Position numbers and translations under genes: made by a program. A stretch of 64,000 bases of DNA, from the NCBI GenBank assembly GCA_934047225.1, contig OW203988.1:9210229-9274228 (forward strand), written 5' to 3'. The stretch's first letter is position 1; the number at the start of each line of letters is the position of its first letter. Shown here piece after piece: positions 55,236 through 64,000 of the stretch. The notes under the pieces were generated by a model, which ran no database searches, was not told the DNA's origin, and saw only the letters and a list, made by a program, of their open reading frames with translations. This DNA is from Ypsolopha sequella. Taxonomy: Eukaryota; Arthropoda; Insecta; Lepidoptera; Ypsolophidae.

Positions 55236-55909
55236 GGTAGCGTTCCGAAACCAAACCCCTATCATCGAGCAATTCTAGTCGGATGAGCAATACGTTTTGG
55301 AACCGGTCATAATGGAACAATCTACTATGACTAATAATGAAACATAGAGTAATAAATCAAAACAAAAGTTTGGCGGGAAGACGAAAATGTTTAAATGATG
55401 GATGAGATTTTATCTACGATATTTTTTATTTTTCACTTAAAACAATTATTGGCGGAACTAATGTCCGGAGACACGGTTAAAGAAGCCAGATAAAACGGTT
55501 TTGAATTGAATTGAGATTTTATCTACAGGTTTTATAATTATAGAGATAGCCGGCTCATAATCAAGTTTCAGACTTGTAGGAAATAACAGAAAACAAATTC
55601 AAATAAAAATGTCGTTCTAGACGAGAAAATAGGAATAGTTCTCATCTGTTCATGTTTTGTAATCTTTGATACCATGTAAACGTATAAAAATCATACGTCA
55701 AGAATCATGCTTTTGACAGGAGGAATATATTCCCGGCGATTTTCGCAGAGCAAAATATTGGTCGTGTCAGTAGAAAAAGTTGCTCGGGTTTGATCGTCCC
55801 AAAACGATCTCATTTGTGGTTTTGGAACCAGCATAGAGCTACTTTTATCTGACAGATAGTAATATCTTCTACTTCATCGGACAATCTAAGGTGTTTCGGA
55901 ACGCTACCC
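55236..55909. mobile_element. TIR element, GGTAGCGTTCCGAAAC family
   Basis: The left end ggtagcgttccgaaaccaa and inverted right end gggtagcgttccgaaacacc. About 670 bp with no coding. Lies in the last intron of the lysine-rich gene. Confidence 0.7.
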
Positions 55910-56240
55910 AAGTAATAAAACTAAGGAAGTCGCCTCGCTCCTTATTTTATTTTACATGTGAAACAAACACACTCCTCCTCGCCGTACCTATTTTTTTTTA
56001 AATGTTTGAATGCAAAATGGATTATTTACAGCCCACTTTTTGTAAGCTCGATCTGGGTTTTATTATTTATCAATATTCGTCTTCAGTTTAGTCAATTTTT
56101 CGCTTACTCAAATTCATACAGCTCAAGTTATTAAAACAGGTTCTTATCATCAGTCGCTAAGTTTTTTTTTTATTCGCTCGTTTTATTATTCCACTTAATA
56201 TTTTAAGTACATTCAATTTGTAATTTAAATATAACCTTAC

Positions 56241-56296
56241 CTTTGTCTGTTTAAACCCTTCATCGTCTTCGCGTTCCTTTCGTTTCTTGCGACTTC
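56241..56296 (-). CDS. Lysine-rich protein, penultimate exon
   Basis: 56 nt between tttttctttcag|ga and aag|gtaagg, phase 1 in and phase 0 out. It encodes SRKKRKEREDDEGFKQTK, whose KKRK is a likely nuclear localisation signal. Confidence 0.8.
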
Positions 56297-56550
56297 CTGA
56301 AAGAAAAAAAAAAAACATGTATATAGTTTTTGTGCTACACATATACAACGGTAGCTTCGCGGCACATCTGACGTCAGATTCTGACTGAGAGACTCTGAAT
56401 TAGCTTCGTCAGTTAGATTTTTCGGAATTTTGTGTTCGCAAACGTATTCCGAATCCGAATAAGGTGAACTTGCATGTTCTACTTTATAAACATTGTATTT
56501 GTGCTCGAAGTGGACTGAGCAACCATCAGTAAAAAATGTGTGTATGAATT

Positions 56551-56640
56551 ATACATCATCCATCCATCCATCAGCCTAGTTCATCCACTGCTGGACATAA
56601 GCTCTTCCAGGACTTTGCCACTCCCGGCGGTTATCCTGAA
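56551..56640 (-). repeat. RTE 3'-tail fragment
   Basis: catccatccatccatcagcc then tcatccactgctggacataa matches the 3' end of the RTE copy at 28745-28850, in the same orientation. Confidence 0.65.
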
Positions 56641-56874
56641 AGAATTGCCCATACTCACACACGCTGGGCAGGCGGGTTGGTGAGCGCGGTGCCGAAACCC
56701 TCGCACCAGTGACGCCGCTGCCTGTCACCAGTCTGTTCCATATAAGGCCCGGCTATTAGGGATGGATATACCGCCATCCATCGGTCCCAGGCATGGTGGG
56801 CCTCCTGGTTTTTTGCCTGTGAGCTGTCCTCTTACTCTCCCCCGAATTACTTCGAGGGGGTCTCCAAGTAATTA

Positions 56875-57877
56875 TACATGTTACCAGCCAAATGTAGTTT
56901 TGGGTTGTCATAAAAAAATTACCACGAAGGTAATTTATGGCGGTCGCGCCACTACGTGTTTAAACCGAACTAGTTTCTCTAAAAATCGGGTTTGGCCGGA
57001 AATTCATGTGTACAGTAGCCGTCAATAGAAATTGTGGACTATGTAAACAAAGCGCCATGTTGTCTTTGTCTATGAATAGATGAACTATCTAGAGATGGGT
57101 AAGTATGTCATTAAAATATGTTAGGTGCTTAATTAGTTTTCTTTATTTGACTCATCGCTAAAATATTCTGATGAATCGCTAGTCAAATCGCCCACGTTAA
57201 TTACAAATGGTTCCGTCACAGAGTCGTTGGCCGTATCTATTATCCCATCCAGTTCTTTCATTTTTTCTTTTACTTTTAGGACATGAGCTACACATTTTAG
57301 AGCAACGCTGGAAGATCACACAGCTCTCGATAGAATCATACACACGTTTATGTCAAAGATTACGAAGTAACGCTGTTAAAAAAAAAATACGGAATAAAAT
57401 AACATTACGAATAAAATACGTTATATTCAAATAGATTCGTACATCACCAATTTTCAAAGACAATACAGATTCGATGAGAAAAAAATATGACAGCAATCTC
57501 GACGCAGTACAGAATTGACTATTGATTCTATAATTTTCCGTAATTAACTGGTGATTATTGAATATTTCATGATGAAATACAGTGAATGACTGGTAAGACT
57601 TGATGCTTCATGATTTGGAATAATGTTCAATGAGACTCCGTGACGGAACCTTGAGAAAAATTGAGAAAACGGTTTGTTTACATAGTCCACAATTTCTATT
57701 GACGGCGACTTTACCAATTCTTACGAGGATGTAAGAGTTTTGATTATACAGTTGACACAACGTAGAGGCGTGACCGCCATACAACCTTCATGGTAATTTT
57801 TTTTATTACAACCCCGAACCACTTTGGTCTAGGCCAAACTAGTTTATCCTAAAATCGTGTTTGGCCGGTAACATGTA
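56875..57877. mobile_element. 1.0-kb non-autonomous element with complex inverted ends
   Basis: The outer ends tacatgttaccagccaaa and ttggccggtaacatgta are inverted. Inner pairs include ccgtcaatagaaattgtgga (57020) with its inverse at 57685, and gtaattt-atggcggtc with its inverse. No transposase; short frames inside are not recognised. Confidence 0.7.
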
Positions 57878-59032
57878 AAAAAAAAGAATCTACGACAAAC
57901 GATATCATTTTCAATATTTTAGTGACTGTGTTGCATTAAAAATATTAAGAGCAGACATACATATATCATGACGCGACCAACAGTCGTGGGCGCGGCCAAA
58001 TGTCATGCCGATTCATTTAGCTATAATATGTACGCTACATGAAAGTTGCGAAGACAATACAATCGTGTCGATATTGTCGCGGGCGCAAAATTGTAAACTT
58101 GTGTCAGGAAGAAACATGATTTTGGCAAGATTCTGGACGATTTCAAACATATTTTTGGTTAATATTAATCTAGATAACATGTTCGACGCGCGACTAGCAA
58201 TACTATACTGGTCGCAATATCTGGCTGCACGCGGGGTCATAAAACGTGTTTAGCGTAGTGTTGTGCTTGCATCGAGCAACTGTCGACAGAACTAAAATAG
58301 TGAATAACGTATGCGCTACAAAACAATTAGAAGACGGTCAAGCGATGATGGTCACTTTTAAAATTCATTTGTTAATGAGGGTAATTACCAAACAGTGGTT
58401 ATGTAGAATATGAAGATTTGAGAAGATTATGAAGATTTAAGAGTCGTATTAACCAGAGCCCATTATCATTCATCTTAATGAAGATTTCGATGAAGATGAC
58501 TCAGATGACAATTACTATTAATGTTATTTAATAATTAGCAATCATTAACCAATTATTATTATTTGTCTTTGTTTATCATTGTAGTTTTTATTTTCAAGTT
58601 AATACAATAAAATTCAATTATTTATTTATAATAAATTTACATACAAAAAAGAAGACTTCTTGTTTGATTTTAATTTTGTAAAAATTTACCGACAACATAT
58701 CGATACGCGCGTTTTGCATCACTACGCGTTGCCATAAGACCCATAAGTGAGAGTGAACGCGCAATATGCCTCACTGTGCTCGCACTTTTATTGCCCTGCG
58801 TGCAGCGAGATGTTGCGACCAGTTTAACAATAAAAACACATTCGGCTACCACTTTAGGTTTGTTGTTAAAACATGATTCCAATTTCCTGTTTTTTAGATC
58901 TAATGCGGCATAGATCTAGATAAAATATGCTGAGTATCAGCCTAAAATATTATAAAATCAAATGAAGGTTTGCGCGTGATGGCTGTCAATTATCTCAAGA
59001 TTTATTGCGCTTATTACAGACATAAAACTCAC
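57878..59032. other. Intron of the lysine-rich gene, nothing firm
   Basis: A plus-strand frame at 58005-58253 and its minus-strand overlap at 58240-58013 are unrecognised. No repeat ends seen. Confidence 0.4.
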
Positions 59033-59155
59033 TTTTCTCTGGAATGTTTTTGGCACGGTCTTGGTCTGTTATTTCCGTCTGTGTTTTCTGCTTTTTCTTG
59101 ACATAATCTTGACTAGTTCCCGCGACTGGTTCTGGTTGACTATCAGCTGCTGATT
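59033..59155 (-). CDS. Lysine-rich protein, symmetric exon (123 nt)
   Basis: Acceptor gatttcttacacag|aa and donor aaaa|gtgagt, phase 1 at both ends. It encodes ESAADSQPEPVAGTSQDYVK then KKQKTQTEITDQDRAKNIPE K. It is acidic/Ser-rich first, then a KKKQK core, like the other exons of this gene. Confidence 0.8.
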
Positions 59156-59559
59156 CTGTGTAAGAAATCGTTAAAACGTACTAAGTGAATAGTTAAAACT
59201 AAAAGTACTACAGGAACAAGCGATGCCTAAGTAAAGGTCTTGATGAGTATAGTACATATCGTGAGTCGATAACAAGCGATACCTCGAATAGGATGTTGGA
59301 CGAGTACGAAATCGAATTAGTTCCAGTTCCGTTTATTACGCTACAACTGCACAGTTCTCTGTGACAAAAGGGGTATGACAAGATTAGGCCCACTGTCCTT
59401 TATTTTGAAAAACTATCATAGAGCAAAGTATGTAAATCATTTTGCACACCTATGCCTAAAAAACAGGCTACTTTTGTTGTTTAGTTTAGGAAAAAAATCA
59501 TTTTCACTAGCCGTAAGATCCTTTTGAATGTACTAATCTTAAGTTCTCTTTATGCAAAT

Positions 59560-59582
59560 AAACATTATTATTATTATTATTT
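59560..59582 (+). repeat. ATT microsatellite
   Basis: A short attattatt run. Confidence 0.6.
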
Positions 59583-59729
59583 TATTTAATAGCAAATATC
59601 ACAAAGTCTGGAATAGCTTGTCATGAATAATAAGTGTTTAACATAGGTAACCATTATCAAAATTGCGGTTTTGATTATATAAAGATTTTAACGGCTCTGG
59701 ATACCAGTCTTTTCGAGACGATGAGCTGG

Positions 59730-59890
59730 GGCTCTACCGCGTAATTCTCATTTGTATCAACTTCAAGCAAATGCGTGCGAAATTCAACGCGTGCAAAAGA
59801 GATGGCATGTTAGGCGGGCGTCGTCGCACGGACGTCAAATTTCAATCTCAAGTTGATGTTGATGAAAATGAGAATTACGCGGTAGACCCA
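59730..59890 (+). mobile_element. MITE, CTACCGCGTAATTCTCATT family, copy 1
   Basis: The ends ctaccgcgtaattctcattt and its near inverse (…aatgagaattacgcggtag). Interior: acgcgtgcaaaagagatggc. About 160 bp. An inverted sibling is at 61070. Confidence 0.85.
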
Positions 59891-60179
59891 CTGGTTGTGG
59901 TCACAACAGCAACTAACTAAACGGCACGAATTAAACGGCTCAATAGGGCTAGAATACAGTCGTTACATAAATTACTTTTTTATAATTTTTTCCCAACTTC
60001 TACTGAAAATAAGAAGGTCCTATAATTTATTTCACATTTTAATACACAATATAAGATATCAATCGTCTCTGTCCATGTGGGCTAGAAGTTCTCATACCCT
60101 TTTTGTGTATTATTCTGTTTATTTTTTTGGGTGGGATCACTCAACACTATCACAATTGTTTATAGACAATAAAGGTTAC

Positions 60180-60299
60180 CATTTTCCACGGCGACAGCTT
60201 TGTCGTTCAGTTTTGATTGTTTTTTCTTCTTTTTCTTATTTTCTACTACGCCATCATCCATAGCTATATCTGTATTGGGCGACATAGCTTTCACGTCAC
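60180..60299 (-). CDS. Lysine-rich protein, symmetric exon (120 nt)
   Basis: Acceptor ttttctttcag|gt and donor aatg|gtaacc, phase 1 at both ends. It encodes DVKAMSPNTDIAMDDGVVEN then KKKKKKQSKLNDKAVAVEN. The MITE pair at 59730 and 61070 flanks this and the next exon. Confidence 0.8.
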
Positions 60300-60700
60300 C
60301 TGAAAGAAAACAAATATTCCTTTAACCACTTAAAATGAATAAAATGGCATGGATATACTGATTGGCCGGTGTGCGAGGGCGCTGGTACAACGCGGTGGAC
60401 TATCGAAATGTGACGTTTTGAAGTTGGCGTTAGTTTGCCTCGCCACCGGCAAACTTATAGGTACGATGATTGTTTATGATAAGTTTTTAGATCAATAGAC
60501 AATCAGTATTTATTTTTCTTCAAGGCGATATTCGAAAAAAATAAGGGTGTTTCTTTTCTGTGTATTTCATGAAATAGGATTCAAAGGATTTGGGATTTGT
60601 ATGAATCGCCTATATTTTATTGAAACAAACCGAATAAAAAATATGCAATTTCTCTTAGCAAGAAAAAAAGTGAGGCTGTATTATAAAAAAAAAAACTTAC

Positions 60701-60808
60701 CAAGTTTAAATTCATTTTCAACCTCAGTGTATAATTTTATTTTCTTCTTATGACTGCCAGCAGCTAATAATGAATCGTTTTGCAATTTGGACGACTCTTG
60801 GGCTCCAT
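60701..60808 (-). CDS. Lysine-rich protein, symmetric exon (108 nt)
   Basis: Acceptor tgaatttatag|at and donor cttg|gtaagt, phase 1 at both ends. It encodes DGAQESSKLQNDSLLAAGSH then KKKIKLYTEVENEFKL. Confidence 0.8.
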
Positions 60809-61069
60809 CTATAAATTCAGTAATGCACATTTTACATTCTTGTGTGTTGACTGATTAAAGCATTTCCGCCAAAGGTCTATTTAAGATATCTTGAAAAAAA
60901 CACTTGCACTGATTCACGATATAACTACAATAAGTAACTCCAACCCATCATCAAAGAAACACTAGAAAACTATTAAATTTAAGGATTATAATTTATAACA
61001 TATTGCATATGGTAAATAACAATTTCAAAGAGGGTAAATTAAAATCATTGTGTTGAATTATGAATCAGT

Positions 61070-61232
61070 GGGTCTACCGCGTCATTATCATTTTCATCAA
61101 CATCAACTTGAGATTGAAATTTGACGTGCGTGCGACGACGCCGGCCTAACATGCCATCTCTTTTGCACGCGTTGAATTTCGCATGCATTTGCTTGAAGTT
61201 GATACAAATGAGAATTACGCGGTAGAGTCCCA
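61070..61232 (-). mobile_element. MITE, CTACCGCGTAATTCTCATT family, copy 2 (inverted)
   Basis: Reverse complement of the copy at 59730 over its full length, with a few substitutions. Confidence 0.85.
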
Positions 61233-61730
61233 GGTGGTTGGAAAACTCAGTGTTGAGTCGCAGAAATGTTACCCTTAAAATAGAGAAAATTAAAGTCATG
61301 TGAAATTAAAAATAATGTCTAAATGTAAGAGAATTAAAATTAAATGTCAATAAAATACGTTTTACAATAAATAATTTTTAAATTTAATGAACATTTAAAA
61401 TTGATGCCACTTCCTTCTTATACTGTTTTTGACAAAGAAAGTGACAGCAATGGACATCATTCATTTTAAAGTTACATTAAACTTAAAAAGAATTTCTACA
61501 ACTGGCTGTTAATGTGAGAGAAGTCAAATTAAATGTTAAAATAATGTAATTAGATAGCATATTATGAATAAATTAAGATACAATGAATAAATCACAATTA
61601 CTTGAAATAATACAACAATGGGGATCTGTATAAATGTGTGTTGAAAAGGTTTTTTGGGCTTTTATGGGTAAATTCATTTATTTCAAGTTACATAAATTGT
61701 CAAATTATTAAAAAAAGAGCAACACAATAC

Positions 61731-61808
61731 CTTGTTTTTCGCCAAAGATTGATGATTTCCTCTTGCGTTTCCTTGAACTCGCTTCTTCAGGTGCATCATC
61801 TACGGATT
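61731..61808 (-). CDS. Lysine-rich protein, symmetric exon (78 nt)
   Basis: Acceptor atttaattcag|aa and donor caag|gtattg, phase 1 at both ends. It encodes ESVDDAPEEASSRKRKRKSS IFGEKQ, the shortest of the series. Confidence 0.8.
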
Positions 61809-62220
61809 CTGAATTAAATGTTTGAAGTTAATATAAATATCGCTGTATTTTATTAAAACCGATTCTGAAGGCTTTAATTTTAGTTTTACTGCTGTCAAAA
61901 CTTAAATTTTTCCAAAGTGATTTAGCTTCTGTTCTTAACATTTATGAACTATTGTGCAATTAATAAAATTTACTTTTGACAGCACTAAAACTAAAGCTAA
62001 ACCCTTAAATAAAACAAACAAATTTTTTCAATATATTTTGGCCCACTTAGGGGCCGTTAACATACTTTTACATTGTCAACCAGGTCAAAATTCGTATCAT
62101 TTAGGTGGTCTATTTCAGGAATATTTTTCTAGACCAAGATCAAACTGAAAAACGTAAGCGTTCTGCAGAAATCAGACGTGGATTATACCGTGACCTTCAC
62201 ACCATAATCCTCAAATCCTA

Positions 62221-62706
62221 ATTCAAATTCAAATAGTTTATTTTGCAAAGCAGGTATAGATATATACACTTTTTACACGTCAAATTTAATCTAATAAAAA
62301 AATATATGTAATAAAATAATAAATGTACATGAACTAAATTAAAGGTTTATTTAATTTATGTAGCAATATATTTACGATTAAAATGATAGGTAAAATATAT
62401 TATACAAGGTAAAATCCAATCAGTCGCCCGAACCCATACCGGAGACCCGGCCAGGGACCAGGAACAAGGTTCAATGATCACCAACCAAGCCCCCAGCACG
62501 AATCCAGGTGGCCGACCAAATCCCGTCCTATATACTACATACTAATAGGTTACATATATAAATACATGCCTACCTCCGCCCATTCGATTAGTCTTGCTAA
62601 GAAGAAGGGCAAGAAACTTAGCAAGATCATGTCTTTTTTTCAACATAAAACTTATACTATACAATGTATGACTTATATCTACTTTAATCAAGGGATAAGA
62701 AAATAC
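62221..62706 (-). repeat. 490-bp dispersed repeat, copy 2 (inverted)
   Basis: Begins attcaaatagtttattttgc and ends gggataagaaaata; it is the reverse complement of 7774-8268. The block gcccgaacccataccggaga resembles the ends of the MITE at 63182. Confidence 0.8.
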
Positions 62707-62949
62707 AAGACAGCAGGACTATAACTTCGGAATTATGATGGGAATATTTTTTTACCTTGTGGACTATTTATGACTATTTTTTGGCATACTCAAAATTGAT
62801 TTTCATGAAGTTTTCAAAAGTAAGGATTATACCGTGAAGGGAGCGGTCGCTGAAAGATGGGATGGCGCCACCGTATAGACGCAAGTCGCATCCCACACTA
62901 ATGGCCGCTCGTTCTTTCATGAAATAAGCGTCATACCATCAGGGGCCGT

Positions 62950-63080
62950 ATTTTTGAATCGTTCGTATTCAATTTACGTGCGAAAGTATATACCCATCTC
63001 ACGTAGCACATCAGAACTTGTCATTTGCAAGATGAGACAGGTATATATTTTCGCCCGCGAATTGAAAAAGAACGATTGCT
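62950..63080. mobile_element. Short hairpin repeat
   Basis: atcgttcgtattcaatttac... pairs with the inverse of gaattgaaaaagaacgat; inner gtatata and agac/gtct words also pair. About 130 bp. Confidence 0.55.
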
Positions 63081-63181
63081 ACGATGCTTCATTATTTGGC
63101 ACTCAACATTTTGCAGAATAATTTCAAAATGTGACAAAATCCTTGTTTAACCAGGATCCCAGTGTAATTCTGAGCATATCT

Positions 63182-63519
63182 AAGGTGAATTTTAATCAAT
63201 CGCCCGAAATCATACTGGAGACTCGGTTAGTGATCAGGAACAATGTCTAAAGACCATACATGAGATATTCGAAAAAAAAAACCTTTTTTTTACTACCTGT
63301 ACTAGGAATTAATTAGAAAAGATAATTTAATATAATATATAAAATAGTAAAAATAAATTTAATTAAAAATATTTTATTGTATATTGTATTTGAACTTGTT
63401 CAGTTTATGAAGAAACATCATCTTTTTTCTGATTTCGAAAAAAATCACATTGAACGTTTTTCCTGATTACTAACCGAGACTCCAGTATGAATTCGGGCGG
63501 TTGATTAAATTTCACCTTA
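63182..63519. mobile_element. MITE with 58-bp inverted ends
   Basis: The left end aaggtgaattttaatcaatc...actggagactcggttagt is matched by the inverse of the right end (aaggtgaaatttaatcaacc...). The interior is AT-rich. Confidence 0.8.
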
Positions 63520-63644
63520 TATAACTAATTTCATCATAATCGGTACAGTAGTTCTGAACCTATACCGCGTTTACACCGAAGCATTATGATAAGGGTTTCT
63601 GTTTTTTAGACGAACCCCAACATAATTCCTCAAACGAACATTAC

Positions 63645-63845
63645 CTTTTAAATCATTTTCATTGATAGCTTCTGAAGATTCAGAATGCTTTTGTTTTTTC
63701 TTCTTACTGCTATTTGTAATATTCTCTGTAGTATTCTCATTATTTAGTTGACTAGTGGGCAATGACGTAGAAAGGTTCTTGTTCTTCTTCTTTTTAGCAT
63801 TTTCAAGGGGCAAGGAAGTGTTTAACGGCTTTTCCGGACGCCCAT
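63645..63845 (-). CDS. Lysine-rich protein, symmetric exon (201 nt), partial gene
   Basis: Acceptor tgttttttttcag|at and donor aaag|gtaatg, phase 1 at both ends. It encodes DGRPEKPLNTSLPLENAKKK then KNKNLSTSLPTSQLNNENTT, ENITNSSKKKKQKHSESSEA and INENDLK. It holds two Lys-rich cores (KKKKNK and KKKKQK), as if two of the smaller exons were fused. The gene continues beyond the right edge; about 380 residues lie in the window. Confidence 0.8.
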
Positions 63846-63880
63846 CTGAAAAAAACAAAGTATTCTGTCATAATCTACAG

Positions 63881-64000
63881 CAGGGGTCTCCAAACTGTTT
63901 AGCCTAAGGGCTACACTGATTCCTCCACTTAGTCCCGAGGGCCTAGATAGCTCATCATACCAATATACTGTAGTTATGATGCGCAAATATCTCACTGACT
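63881..64000 (+). mobile_element. hAT-like transposon end, cut by the window
   Basis: caggggtctccaaactgttt matches the typical hAT terminus (CAGGGGTCTCCAAACT). The rest lies outside the window. Confidence 0.55.

Noticed and set aside
58005..58253. 82-codon frame and its overlapping minus-strand frame
   Set aside because: Both strands are open over the same bases, which is expected from base composition rather than coding. No motif is seen.
1..64000. CRISPR arrays, bacterial operons, riboswitches or ribosomal RNA
   Set aside because: The tandem repeats seen (240, 242 and 132 bp units) are eukaryotic duplications without spacer structure. No rRNA core or prokaryotic gene layout was seen.

Overview
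This window reads as nuclear DNA from a moth or butterfly (Lepidoptera). It is AT-rich and its genes have short exons in long introns with GT..AG junctions. It is crowded with families I associate with lepidopteran genomes: mariner elements, a tRNA-like SINE, RTE and other non-LTR retrotransposon pieces, a GGTTCCGTA-type dispersed repeat, a GGCCCACTTGCAGC element with TTA flanks, and many hairpin MITEs. The species cannot be named from this sequence.

Four protein-coding genes can be built by hand with matching exon phases. (1) Plus strand, 1-14135: the 3' end of a CHERP/SCAF6-type splicing factor, five exons encoding an RS-rich stretch, a G-patch and the conserved C-terminal tail. (2) Minus strand, 14340-17029: a complete two-exon misato gene (tubulin-like family, 544 aa), convergent with CHERP and 204 bp from it. 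(3) Minus strand, 27881-46386: a seven-exon forkhead gene of the FoxN1/4 (jumeau) type, 570 aa as modelled, with introns of up to 8.4 kb. (4) Minus strand, 54365 to beyond 63845: the 3' part of a lysine-rich, probably nucleolar, protein built from a series of small symmetric phase-1 exons. I do not recognise its family.

Most other DNA is mobile. CHERP intron 3 holds a decayed non-LTR retrotransposon into which a mariner and a roughly 490-bp repeat have inserted; its 3' part appears fused to the RNase H of another element. The last jumu intron holds an RTE retrotransposon split by a 5.76-kb element with inverted ends of about 370 bp. That element contains the start of a Cys-rich gene and several younger repeats. 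Other jumu introns hold a duplicated exon, TTAA-flanked MITEs (one with a matching empty site) and up to three tandem modules of the GGTTCCGTA repeat. Three small THAP-domain remnants lie at 19.0, 21.4 and 41.1 kb. The 8 kb between jumu and the lysine-rich gene contains repeats, a GC-rich patch and several E2F-like motifs, but no gene I can prove.

The genes do not form a pathway: splicing, mitotic/mitochondrial function, transcription and probably ribosome biogenesis are simply neighbours. The main biological content is the layered transposon history and its effect on introns, exon duplication and possible hairpin RNAs.
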